From contig JAAYAC010000020.1 in NCBI GenBank assembly GCA_012719535.1, forward strand, positions 1 to 36,087: 36,087 nucleotides of DNA, read 5' to 3'. Under the pieces are notes generated by a model. It had not been told where the DNA came from. It ran no database searches and worked only from the letters and a program-made list of their open reading frames with translations. Of the stretch, positions 14,829-23,031 are shown piece by piece (positions within the stretch are counted from its first letter, which is position 1; every line of letters begins with the position of its first letter). The translations under genes and the position numbers were made by a program. Source of the stretch: Syntrophomonadaceae bacterium (GTDB lineage Bacteria; Bacillota; Syntrophomonadia; Syntrophomonadales; Syntrophothermaceae).

Positions 14829-16571
14829 CTATTTCTGTAACACTGCAAAAAAGGCCAGCAGTTTGGCGATCAGCAGAGCTTCGTAGTTCTGGTAGGAATA
14901 AGCCGGATCCCCGCGCAGGTCTTCCAGTTGTGAGGCGAACGTCTCCAGTGCCTTGTACCGTTCACCGTCCAGTTCGAGGATGCTCGACACCATCTGCTGC
15001 TGGCGTGCCAGTGCCTGCTGCCAGAGCTGCCCGGCAGGCGTGTCCCCAGGCGATTCCAGCCCTTCTCCCCCATCAAGGCTGGTTTTCAGGCAAGAAGCAG
15101 GCAGGTCGAGGTAGATGTCCACTTCGTCCCCCGGCACGTCCTCCCGCCGCTGGCAGGTATCAAGCACCAGCGACTCGGTATCCGTCCTGATCTCCCCGGG
15201 CTCGTCCCCTTCACCTGCTTCCCCCTGGTACATCCTGAACCTCACCAGTCCCTGCTCCCGACCCAGGTTGTAAGCCGAATCACACGGGACAGAGAATATG
15301 CGGTAGGTTTTGCTGGGGTCCAGCTCCAGGTTGGCCGTATCAAAAGGCACCGGCTCCAGGGTATTTGTGTCGGCTTTCCCCGGCGCTCTCTTTTCGATAT
15401 AGAAGCGAAAAGGAACAATGCCCTTCATTTGCGGGCCCGTCTCCCGGCCCTGGGGGGCACCCAGGTAACTGAGGCCCTTTACGACATAGAATTCGGGTTC
15501 GGGGGGAAGCCAGATTTCCGTTCCTATTTCCGCCATAACAGTCTTAACACCTTTAAGGCGGGCCGAACCGCCCATGAGCACCACCAGGTCCAGGTCATAA
15601 CCGTTCTTGCCATATAACCCTAATTGCCGGGCCCTGGGCTTTACCCGGGCCTCCAGAAATTGCCGCAGGCTGGCCAGGGTGTTTTCCAGGGCAGAGGCCA
15701 GTTCCTCCTCCGTGAGGTCCAGACACAGGGAGCGACCTTGGTAAAAATCGGGAAGGTCGACCCGCACATGCCCTCTCCGGTCTATTTTTAGTTTGATTTC
15801 CTCGGCCCAGCCGAGCATCCTGGCATATTGATATTCCTCTTCCGGGCTCATTCCCTTCTCCTCCCGAAAGACGGCCGGGATGTGCTGGCCGGTCTGTAGC
15901 TCGAACCGGGGAAAAAGAACGTGGCGCAAAATGGCTCTATCCACCTCCGAGCCGCTAAAGGCATCACTGCCGGCATGGAGCTGGGCTTCCAGAGTCATCC
16001 CGGTACCGGTACCCCGAGATACATGCACAAAACTTACATCAGCAGTCCCTCCCCCGATATCCACCACCATTATGTCACCGGAAGGAAGCGGCTGTCGCGC
16101 CGGTTCCCTCTCCTGCCACAGGCCGGCCAGGGCCGCCAGGGGCTCCAGCACCAGCCTGACGGGGGTGGCGGGAAAAGCCCGGCAAGCAGCTTCGAGCACC
16201 ACCCGGCGGGCTTTCAACCCGAAATAGTTCGGAACACAAATGGCTACCGAGGTAACCTCCTTCATTTGGCCTGCCACGTACTCATCGCGGACATACTCCA
16301 AGAAGTAAGCCAGAATATCGGGTAGACGGTAGGGGCCCAGACGGTAGCCGGGGTTTCTCTTAATCTCGATCTTGAAGAACTTCCCCACCCGCATACCTGT
16401 CTCGCGGAGATTAGCCGCCGCGGCGCCGAAATACAAGCGTCCGGTGCGTGGGACATAGGCAGCCACGGTAGGGATCATGCTCTCTGCTCCCACCAGGTTT
16501 ATGAAAGCTCCTGTCTCCTCCAGCATGCCTATCTTGGTGTAACTGGTTCCCAAGTCTATTGCCAGGTTCAC
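14829..16571 (-). CDS. Hsp70/actin-fold ATPase with a non-standard C-terminal half
   Basis: 580 residues, ATG start. The actin-type nucleotide pocket is complete: phosphate-1 AIDLGTSYTKIG (residues 4-15), connect-1 LEPLAALAGL (142-151), phosphate-2 MVVDIGGGTADVSF (168-181) and adenosine motif VVLMGGSARLKGV (330-342). After about residue 375 the sequence does not look like the DnaK substrate domain. A region with beta character and many acidic residues (about 383-500) is followed by a helical tail (about 515-580), and there is no DnaK-type lid or EEVD end. It is the last gene of a minus-strand operon with the helical proteins upstream; the gap to the preceding gene is 6 nt. The role is unknown. 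Assembly or remodelling of a partner complex is an inference from the fold. Confidence 0.9.
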   Translation of the reverse strand: MNLAIDLGTSYTKIGMLEETGAFINLVGAESMIPTVAAYVPRTGRLYFGAAAANLRETGMRVGKFFKIEIKRNPGYRLGPYRLPDILAYFLEYVRDEYVAGQMKEVTSVAICVPNYFGLKARRVVLEAACRAFPATPVRLVLEPLAALAGLWQEREPARQPLPSGDIMVVDIGGGTADVSFVHVSRGTGTGMTLEAQLHAGSDAFSGSEVDRAILRHVLFPRFELQTGQHIPAVFREEKGMSPEEEYQYARMLGWAEEIKLKIDRRGHVRVDLPDFYQGRSLCLDLTEEELASALENTLASLRQFLEARVKPRARQLGLYGKNGYDLDLVVLMGGSARLKGVKTVMAEIGTEIWLPPEPEFYVVKGLSYLGAPQGRETGPQMKGIVPFRFYIEKRAPGKADTNTLEPVPFDTANLELDPSKTYRIFSVPCDSAYNLGREQGLVRFRMYQGEAGEGDEPGEIRTDTESLVLDTCQRREDVPGDEVDIYLDLPASCLKTSLDGGEGLESPGDTPAGQLWQQALARQQQMVSSILELDGERYKALETFASQLEDLRGDPAYSYQNYEALLIAKLLAFFAVLQK

Positions 16572-16577
16572 GTTTTT

Positions 16578-18233
16578 CTACTCCCTCATACCAACTACTA
16601 CATAAGGGATCTCCCACCTGGCGAGGCCGTCGACCTCCACCCGGAAGATGTCCCCTCTTTCCTCCAGCACAGTAAGATGTCGTTCCTCCGGTACCAGTCT
16701 TCGCTCAATGCCGCCCTGTTCCAGGAGGTGGCAGCAACCTTCCGGAAACTTCCGCCCTCTTTGCAGGGGGTAACGCTCAACCTCCACCGTTATAGCTTTC
16801 CAGCAACGGTGTAGGGTGCGGGGAGACAATAATAGGCCGGTATCATCCTGCAGGTTGGCAAATGCCTCCTTGTAACCCCGCAAGAGGTCGTACAACTCGC
16901 GATACCTGTCAAGCTCCTGCAAGGAAGCATCCAATCTGTCCCGAAAATAGGTGAACTTTACCCAGAACAACGCCAGCCCGCTCAGGGTTTCCCGCAGGCT
17001 GGTTCCCAGGCCACCAAGGCTATAATAGGCCCGGGCTGCAACACGCTTGCGCAGTTCCCTTTCATAGCGGTCTAAAGGTTCACCTACCAGCCGTTCCAAC
17101 TCCGCGGGGCTCAGGTTCTGGCCATGTTCCAGCCTGTCCATACACGCTCCCAATTCCCGGGCGAACTCCCGCAGCAAACGACCCACCGCTTCAACTTCCG
17201 CAAGGTTCAACTTGCCTAGCTGCCGGGCATCCTTTATCATCTCCCGACAGGGGACAACGCTCTCCAGTTCCATTATTCCGGTAAGCAAAGACAGAATTCC
17301 AGACAGGTAGTCCTTCAGGCATCCAAGGGCTTGCACGGACCGCTCCGGTACCGTATGCTGCAGGGTCTCGAGTTCCAGAAGCAGCTGGACCCTTTCCGCC
17401 TGGGCTTGCACCCGGGGACCCAACCCCAGCTGGACAAAGCCGGCCCAAGAGGCAGGCAGGCTGGGGGGTGTGACCATAGTGCCCGTAACCGCCTTTCTTA
17501 CCCGGTCCTGAATTACGTGTGGGGAAAGATGGCTGGCTTCAGCTATAACCACCTGAAGGGAATCAATACTCCAGGCCATGCTGGCCAGCCACCGACTCAC
17601 CGCATCCCGAACCCGCGCATCCCAAGTACCGGGCTCGTCTTCGCCCCAGCGAGCCAGAAGTTCTTCCAGGTCGCGGTCTTTCCGGGCTGTCTCCCACCAG
17701 CTTGGAGTGGCCAGCACCTTTTCCAGGTGTCCGAACCAGTCAGCCAGCCCGGTTACCTGGCTCCTGAGTTCCCGCAGGGCCTGGCAAACATCATGGTGAA
17801 CCTGCATCCGCCCGTTTTCCAGCCCAGCAAGCCGGGTGCCCACCTCCTGGACCAGGTCTTCCAGCACCCGGTTGAAATCCTTCAGGCGGTTGAACAATTG
17901 GGCATAGCGGATCAGGTTGTTGGCTATGTCTTCCCTAACCGTCTCCTCCTGCCGGCTGACTTTGAAAATTCTTGCCGTCTCGCGGTTGACATCCGCTCGG
18001 TAGGCAGGAAACAATTGCTCGTGGAAGCTACGGTAGTAAAACGAGTTGACCGCGTACAAGTAATCCTCGAGGAAAACAGCATACCGGTCACTACCGACGT
18101 TGTCTTCTCCGTCGCCCGCTGGCGGCAGGTGGTCGGCCGTATACTCCTCCACTCGCTGCCGCGTTTTCTCCAGCAGCTGTTCCAGAAGCTCCAGGTACCG
18201 GTCCTGAAGCATGGAGATGTTGTCGTCTATCAT
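16578..18233 (-). CDS. Large helical partner protein of the Hsp70-like ATPase, family unknown
   Basis: 551 residues. The start ATG overlaps the stop of the preceding frame (TAATG), so the two are coupled. It is almost entirely predicted helix, with long heptad-like charged stretches (YLELLEQLLEKTRQRVEEY near the start, DRYRELYDLLRGYKEAFANL later) and no membrane segment or signal peptide. The last ~45 residues (RRLVPEERHLTVLEERGDIF, then WEIPYVVV) look beta-rich and faintly recall the small C-terminal domain of GrpE (V.VL..GY....LRPA.VVV). With an Hsp70-like ATPase six bases downstream, a nucleotide-exchange or adaptor role is conceivable but unproven. I do not recognise a family. Confidence 0.75.
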   Translation of the reverse strand: MIDDNISMLQDRYLELLEQLLEKTRQRVEEYTADHLPPAGDGEDNVGSDRYAVFLEDYLYAVNSFYYRSFHEQLFPAYRADVNRETARIFKVSRQEETVREDIANNLIRYAQLFNRLKDFNRVLEDLVQEVGTRLAGLENGRMQVHHDVCQALRELRSQVTGLADWFGHLEKVLATPSWWETARKDRDLEELLARWGEDEPGTWDARVRDAVSRWLASMAWSIDSLQVVIAEASHLSPHVIQDRVRKAVTGTMVTPPSLPASWAGFVQLGLGPRVQAQAERVQLLLELETLQHTVPERSVQALGCLKDYLSGILSLLTGIMELESVVPCREMIKDARQLGKLNLAEVEAVGRLLREFARELGACMDRLEHGQNLSPAELERLVGEPLDRYERELRKRVAARAYYSLGGLGTSLRETLSGLALFWVKFTYFRDRLDASLQELDRYRELYDLLRGYKEAFANLQDDTGLLLSPRTLHRCWKAITVEVERYPLQRGRKFPEGCCHLLEQGGIERRLVPEERHLTVLEERGDIFRVEVDGLARWEIPYVVVGMRE

Positions 18234-18559
18234 TATCGCACCCCCAGCAGGTTGCTTATTACCGCCTCCAGGGCGTCGAGGTTACCCTTGGCCCTGGCCA
18301 GGTCAGCTTTTTCGCGGTAGAACTCCAGCACCTTTTCCCGGCTCTCCGTAGCCCACCGAAGTACTCGGGCCGCCTCCCGTCGCGGGGATTCTGCCAGACC
18401 GGGTGCCAGGGTATCCAACACGACCTGGCTGAAGAATACATGTGAAGGAACCCAGTGCCACAGATCCAGGTAACCCTGCAGTATGCCCTCACTCACCTGG
18501 GAGGAACGACTTTCCGTGTGACCCGTAGCCAACAGCCAGCGGAGGAATTCCAGAATCAT
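18233..18559 (-). CDS. Small helical protein, or the continuation of the upstream gene past a TAG
   Basis: 108 residues if it starts at the ATG at 18557-18559, which has no visible ribosome binding site. The frame stays open upstream for another 23 codons (18560-18628), coding KPDFVVLLRVVRERLQPRPH and beyond, right back to the TAG that ends the 363-residue gene. It is in the same frame as that gene. The extra stretch looks coding and resembles the end of the upstream protein (FVAVLRNISREV against FVVLLRVVRERL). So this is either a separate gene with an unusual start, or the C-terminal quarter of one 495-residue protein split by a nonsense or readthrough codon. It ends overlapping the 551-residue gene by one base. 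Confidence 0.55.
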   Translation of the reverse strand: MILEFLRWLLATGHTESRSSQVSEGILQGYLDLWHWVPSHVFFSQVVLDTLAPGLAESPRREAARVLRWATESREKVLEFYREKADLARAKGNLDALEAVISNLLGVR

Positions 18560-18628
18560 CAGGGCTTCATGTGGGCGGGGTTGGAGTCGCTCCCGTACTA
18601 CGCGTAACAGAACGACAAAATCGGGCTT

Positions 18629-19720
18629 CTAGACCTCCCGGGATATATTCCTCAGCACCGCCACAAAACTGTCACCGGGCCGGAAGGCTTCGACCTGCTC
18701 ACAGAATGCCGTGATTTCAGCCTGGGGAAATATCCACGGGGTGCTGCTGACTTCCCTCCATTTTTCATAAAAACGCAAGTACTCCAGGGAAGCCGGGTCG
18801 GGGGTAAGGTTGGCTAGTACTTCCCGGTAAATCTGCTCCGCCTCCCGAGCGGGCTCCAGTGGGAAGGTCACCAGGCAGTAGGCAGGAACCACGGCGCGCG
18901 CCAGGCGGTCCATTTGTCGGTATAACTCCATGGCCTGCCCCGGCTCTGCCAACCTGCTCCTGGCCATAAAGTCCTGGTAGATTTCTACCAGCAGCACCAA
19001 ACAGTCTTCGAGCCATCCCAGGCGGTACAGGTCACCGGCTGCTTCCATGAATCGCAGGAAGCGCTCGTACCCATACGGGTGTTCCCGGCCGCGGACCGCA
19101 GTTTCACGCAAACTGGCCAGGGTCTTCCTGGCCAGGTCAACTTTATTGCCAAACATGTTATCCCACCCACCGATACGGATAACCTCCAGTTCCAGTCCCA
19201 GATTCTCTTGCCTGCGGCTGGTAATCAGCTGTTGGCGCCGGTTTCTTAACAAGCGCCGGAATTCGGGATTGCCGGTTCGACCCGTCAGGTACTCGAGCTC
19301 CTCGAGGCTGAGCACGGCCAGTACCTTGGAGTAAGCAGCCTCCAGGGAACTGTCGTACAGGTTGATGAGGAAATCCAGTTTTTTCCCCGGAAGTTCCGGT
19401 AGAAGGTAGGGAAGCTGCTCCAGAAAATCAATCTTTACCCGCAACGGGCAGGACCTGAGCCAGCGTATAACCGGCATGGAACCGGAATTGGCCAGCAGGT
19501 ACAGGTAAAACCAAACGCGTTTCCCCGTCATGAAAAGGGTTCTAAACAGGAAATCGAGTGTGGCGCGATCCGCTTTCAGTGTGGCCAGTTCCTGCCAGCC
19601 TGTGACTGTTTTTCGGAGTTGCTTTCGGTTTTTCAGTTCTGCCTGCCAGAAAACAAAGACATCCGTGCCCGGGTTACCGGCTTCAAGCCCGGCCGTCAAC
19701 GGCAAAAAATCGCGCGGCAT
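18629..19720 (-). CDS. Helical protein of the Hsp70-like operon, family unknown
   Basis: 363 residues, ATG start with AAAGGGGGG 8 nt upstream. First gene of the operon. It is mostly helical and resembles a repeat-helix scaffold in overall look (LARKTLASLRETA, YLRFYEKWREV), but I can name no family and see no catalytic motif. Leu, Arg and Glu are frequent, and there is no signal peptide or membrane segment. It ends at a TAG (18629-18631) that is followed in the same frame by open coding-like sequence. The GGGAGGT just before the stop would suit a start about 10 nt downstream, but no in-frame start codon is there. Upstream is a pair of 24-bp direct repeats. Confidence 0.75.
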   Translation of the reverse strand: MPRDFLPLTAGLEAGNPGTDVFVFWQAELKNRKQLRKTVTGWQELATLKADRATLDFLFRTLFMTGKRVWFYLYLLANSGSMPVIRWLRSCPLRVKIDFLEQLPYLLPELPGKKLDFLINLYDSSLEAAYSKVLAVLSLEELEYLTGRTGNPEFRRLLRNRRQQLITSRRQENLGLELEVIRIGGWDNMFGNKVDLARKTLASLRETAVRGREHPYGYERFLRFMEAAGDLYRLGWLEDCLVLLVEIYQDFMARSRLAEPGQAMELYRQMDRLARAVVPAYCLVTFPLEPAREAEQIYREVLANLTPDPASLEYLRFYEKWREVSSTPWIFPQAEITAFCEQVEAFRPGDSFVAVLRNISREV

Positions 19721-19752
19721 GCGGATTCCCCCCTTTGTCTAAACTGGTTGCC

Positions 19753-19834
19753 GGGATACCTGCATAATGAGCTCCCTTCCACGTAATTCTGACTCGCCTC
19801 CCTGTCCCCAGGAATACCTGCGTGATGAGCTCCC
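19753..19834. repeat. Pair of 24-bp near-identical direct repeats upstream of the Hsp70-like operon
   Basis: Copies at 19753-19776 and 19811-19834 both read GGRATACCTGC, two or three variable bases, then TGAGCTCCC, with start-to-start distance 58. The frames differ, so they are not a coding repeat. Position (32-114 nt before the minus-strand start at 19720) suits an operator pair. The rest of the divergent spacer 19835-20038 holds only the plus-strand promoter at 19961-19991; I found no clear promoter for the minus-strand operon. Confidence 0.55.
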
Positions 19835-19960
19835 GTAGCCATCCCCCTCCACCCTGGACGGACGAATATGCCGGTCAATAAAGAGCTCGGCCTGTTCAGT
19901 AAGACTGATTACCAGTACCAGGCTTGGTAGGCTTTCCGTGTCGCTATCGCAGTGGTTGTT

Positions 19961-19991
19961 TTGACTGTCACAGGTAAAGTACGGTTATAAT
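19961..19991 (+). promoter_or_regulatory. Promoter of the YdjM-type gene
   Basis: -35 TTGACT (19961-19966) and -10 TATAAT (19986-19991). The spacer is 19 nt, longer than ideal. Confidence 0.5.
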
Positions 19992-20038
19992 TAGAATAAG
20001 CTTTAATCGATATGAATTCCAGGTTGGTGGGGATACGA

Positions 20039-21001
20039 GTGGATAATGTTACTCACGGACTCGTTGGTCTGGTAACCTCCGGACTACTACCCCATACCAT
20101 GCGACCGGCACCGGACACCGGGGAAAGAAAAGCCCTGCTCTGGGCAGGTCTGAGCGGCTCCGAGGTACCCGACATCGACATTCTGTACCGCCTGGGCGGG
20201 GAAATGTCTTACCTGAACCTGCATCGGGGCCTGACCCATTCTCTGGGAGCTATAGCCCTGTTTACCCTGGTCCTAACCCTGGGAATAAAGCGTTTCTACC
20301 CCGAAGCCCGTGTCTCCCGAATTGGGTCCGTGGCCGGCCTGTCCGTCGGGCTCCATGTATTTCTGGATCTCCTGACCTCCTACGGGACCATGATTTTCTA
20401 TCCTTTTAACCTCACCCGTTTCGCCCTGGACGTATTACCGATCGTAGATGTCTACCTAGTCGGCCTGCTGATATTGGCCACCGCACTGCTCTTCACCGGT
20501 CTGCGCAACCCACGGGGGGCAACCTGGGTGGTGGTCTTAATCACCCTTTATCTTTCCGCCCGGGCCGGATCCCACTGGTACTCGTATCAAAAGGTGACCG
20601 CCAGTCAGCCCCTGGGAACATACAGCCAAACCGGGGTCTTTCCTGACTTCCTGAACCCGCTGCGCTGGCAGTTTGTGGTCAAAACACCGGATAAGTATAT
20701 CATAGGCGAAGTTGCCGTAAACGGACCCGTGCGGGCAACCCGCGAGCTTCCCATTCAACCTCCTAACAGTCTCACCCGGTCGATGCTACAGACTCCGGTC
20801 GCTCGCGTTTTTCTTGACTTTGCCCGCTACCCCTATGTCACGTGCCAGCAGGATTCAGGTTACACCACGGTCCTCATTTCGGACCTGCGTTACCAGCATC
20901 ACGGTTATAACTATTTCGTGGCGTATATCAGAACGGACGGAAAACGACAGGTCATCTCCAGCGGGCTGAATCCTTCACCCGTAGAAGACCAGGTTCAGTA
21001 G
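20039..21001 (+). CDS. Membrane-bound YdjM-type (metal-dependent hydrolase) protein
   Basis: 320 residues from the GTG at 20039, with GGTGGGGA 5-6 nt upstream. This gives the start (V/M)DNVTHGLVG, the usual family beginning. An in-frame ATG at 20012 lacks a site. Family marks: VTHGLVGLVTSGLL, PDIDILYRLGG, LHRGLTHSLGAIALF and GLHVFLDLLTSYG, with His and Asp residues that may bind metal. About four to five membrane segments lie in the first 190 residues, followed by a ~130-residue soluble tail. Many YdjM members have no tested function. The last 27 nt overlap the convergent unknown gene. Confidence 0.85.
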   Translation: MDNVTHGLVGLVTSGLLPHTMRPAPDTGERKALLWAGLSGSEVPDIDILYRLGGEMSYLNLHRGLTHSLGAIALFTLVLTLGIKRFYPEARVSRIGSVAGLSVGLHVFLDLLTSYGTMIFYPFNLTRFALDVLPIVDVYLVGLLILATALLFTGLRNPRGATWVVVLITLYLSARAGSHWYSYQKVTASQPLGTYSQTGVFPDFLNPLRWQFVVKTPDKYIIGEVAVNGPVRATRELPIQPPNSLTRSMLQTPVARVFLDFARYPYVTCQQDSGYTTVLISDLRYQHHGYNYFVAYIRTDGKRQVISSGLNPSPVEDQVQ

Positions 21002-21664
21002 CCGGCAAGCATTTTCGGTCTTAAACGGCACCGCCTCGGTAAGGTATACCAGAAAATAGAAGGATTTCTCCCGGTTGGTATATATTCCGGCCAACAGGTC
21101 ATCACCTTGTACTTTAAACCGGTCTATTTTGGCCTTGTTGCGAGTAAGATACCGCACAGTAGCCAACCGGGTAATAAAAGGGTACCGGGCCAACCGGGTA
21201 AAGTGCTGCTTCAACCCCCACTCCTTATTGGCGTTTCCCGCTTCGTACACCAACACCGGTTCCCCTTCCCGGGCCCGGGGAAGCCCTCCCTCCGCCACCC
21301 GGCCGCGGCTTACCCAGTCGAGGATATCTCTCAACCTCTCCGGTTCCAGAAATTCACCGTACTCCGCCCGGAGATAGTCCCTGAAACGGGGCGGGAAGCT
21401 GCTGAGCGGTAACCGCCCTCGCTGCAGAGCTGCCGCCGTGGCCGGGTTGGCCATGATGAACTCCACCAGATCCGCCCGGTCGACCGGAAAACGCGAAAGG
21501 CAAACTCCATAATCCCGTTCCAGAATTGCACCGTAATTCTCGTAGAATACCCGGTAGGAGTTTCCTTCCCCTGCCCGTAGTTCCTCGATATAGTTTAAGA
21601 GACGTTCGTATTCCCCTGCATCCAGGGTAACATGGCCCGCTATTTTTCTCAATACAGCCCTCAT
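20975..21664 (-). CDS. Hypothetical protein, family not recognised
   Basis: 229 residues, ATG start with GGGGAGAAGG 5 nt upstream. It is soluble, with no signal peptide or membrane segment. The N-terminal half is helical and charged (DAGEYERLLNYIEELRAG). A middle stretch has aromatic and arginine residues (RFRDYLRAEYGEFLEPERLR). The C-terminal part looks beta-rich (REKSFYFLVYLTEAVPF). There is one Cys near residue 55 and one near the C-terminus. No motif I can name. It converges with and overlaps the YdjM-type gene by 27 nt. A weak -10-like region lies in 21721-21745, but I found no clear promoter. Confidence 0.65.
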   Translation of the reverse strand: MRAVLRKIAGHVTLDAGEYERLLNYIEELRAGEGNSYRVFYENYGAILERDYGVCLSRFPVDRADLVEFIMANPATAAALQRGRLPLSSFPPRFRDYLRAEYGEFLEPERLRDILDWVSRGRVAEGGLPRAREGEPVLVYEAGNANKEWGLKQHFTRLARYPFITRLATVRYLTRNKAKIDRFKVQGDDLLAGIYTNREKSFYFLVYLTEAVPFKTENACRLLNLVFYG

Positions 21665-21786
21665 GCCGCCTTCTCCCCACTAACAGTCCCCGTTGGGCCT
21701 GCGCTACCCACTGTAACCTCTGTATAATTGTATATCAAAACCGGTTTTCCTCCCAGCCGAAAGTTAACCGCCGGAACCGGGCACGC

Positions 21787-23031
21787 TCATCTTACCACAA
21801 TCGGCTGGCTGGACAGTCCGACATGTTCCACGGTGAAGTCCGCTTTTACGTCGACTTTGAGGGCCGGAAAGATTTGCCTCCAGTTGCCTTGCAGTTCCTT
21901 CCAGACCTCGGGTTGGGAGAGGTGAAGCCGGTTCCCAAAGCCAAAGACATCGGAGTTCAACTCCTGGCTCCTGGCTACCGCCCGGCGACAGAGACGCTCG
22001 ACCTCCCGGTTCACCAGGTTTTCCAGCTTGTGCAGGTCCTGCTCATTCACCCGGATCAGGGCGCTGGACTGTTCCCGTAAATCTCCTGTTCCACTAATTC
22101 TCACTTTCATGACTATGCCGTCGTCGGTAACCAGTGGTTCAACTTTGGCCCGCACCTTACGAAAGACAAAAGAGGTGTTCTTCTCGGGACTATCAAAAGC
22201 CACTGTAATAACCCCTTCGTTAGCCTGGTTTTTTATAAACAACATGCCCATGGTTTCGTCCTCATTCAGCCAGCCGACCAGCCGGTCGCCGGAAAACGCC
22301 GCGGCGCCTGCCATTTCCACTATTCTGGTTTGGGACTGTCTCCCGGTCCCCCCCGGGCTGGTCGTTAATCCTACCTGGCCTGCGGAAGAAACCGCCTCCG
22401 GTGGGACGATAGTTCTCAACCGGGGTACCACTACATCCTTGCCGGGGGTCAATAAATCGTGGGCTACCTGGCGCAGATCGGAACGGGGAACCTTAGAACC
22501 CGAGGGGCTGCTTTTTTCGATTATGTTTCGGATCTCACTGGAGATCAATGTTTCAAATTCGGGTTGTGCCTGAAGGGCATTCAGTGCCCTCCCCTCGCAG
22601 ACCACCACCCAGGTGCGCAGGCGAATGTCCCCGTGGCGCAGGGCAATATCCATGAACTGGGCAATGCCGTCCCGGGCCAGTTCCTCGCCCACCACCATCA
22701 CCAGGACGTGGCCGGCGAAGAATTGACGGGAGGAACGCGTGGTCCAGTCTCTCACCGCGTTAAAGATGGTGTCGCCCGTTGTAGTTACCAGGTCTCCCGA
22801 CGGCGAACTGGGCCGCTGCATGGTCGCCGCTCCGCCTCCTCCCCCGGCAGGCCTTGTCACCAGCATACTGATGCGGAAAGCAGGTTTGCCGTTCAACTCC
22901 ACCCGGTCAAAGCCCAAAGCGGTATTGACAACCATGTCGTTTACCTCTCTCCGGTTCCAGCAACCCGTCGCGGTCAGGGGCAGTAAGGTGATGAGGAGCA
23001 GGAGTATGGCCCGCTTATATATCGCCGCCAT
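21787..23031 (-). CDS. gerC: Spore germination receptor lipoprotein subunit (GerAC/GerBC type)
   Basis: 414 residues, ATG start with AAGGGGGGG 7 nt upstream, overlapping gerB by 17 nt. A lipoprotein signal runs to Cys24 (LPLTATGCW). After it comes the family start CWNRREVNDMVVNTALGFD. The GerC fold follows, with PVNREVERLCRRAV-like helices near the C-terminus (LVNREVERLCRRAVARSQELNSD) and the final strand DFTVEHVGLSSQP. The protein sits on the outer face of the inner spore membrane. It is the third gene of gerA-gerB-gerC. The sensed nutrient cannot be told from sequence. Confidence 0.93.
   Translation of the reverse strand: MAAIYKRAILLLLITLLPLTATGCWNRREVNDMVVNTALGFDRVELNGKPAFRISMLVTRPAGGGGGAATMQRPSSPSGDLVTTTGDTIFNAVRDWTTRSSRQFFAGHVLVMVVGEELARDGIAQFMDIALRHGDIRLRTWVVVCEGRALNALQAQPEFETLISSEIRNIIEKSSPSGSKVPRSDLRQVAHDLLTPGKDVVVPRLRTIVPPEAVSSAGQVGLTTSPGGTGRQSQTRIVEMAGAAAFSGDRLVGWLNEDETMGMLFIKNQANEGVITVAFDSPEKNTSFVFRKVRAKVEPLVTDDGIVMKVRISGTGDLREQSSALIRVNEQDLHKLENLVNREVERLCRRAVARSQELNSDVFGFGNRLHLSQPEVWKELQGNWRQIFPALKVDVKADFTVEHVGLSSQPIVVR

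Noticed and set aside
17231-17255. Fifth copy of the hairpin repeat (GACAGGGGACAACGCTCTCC)
   Set aside because: It lies in the coding sequence of the 551-residue gene, lacks complementary ends, and only part of the core matches.
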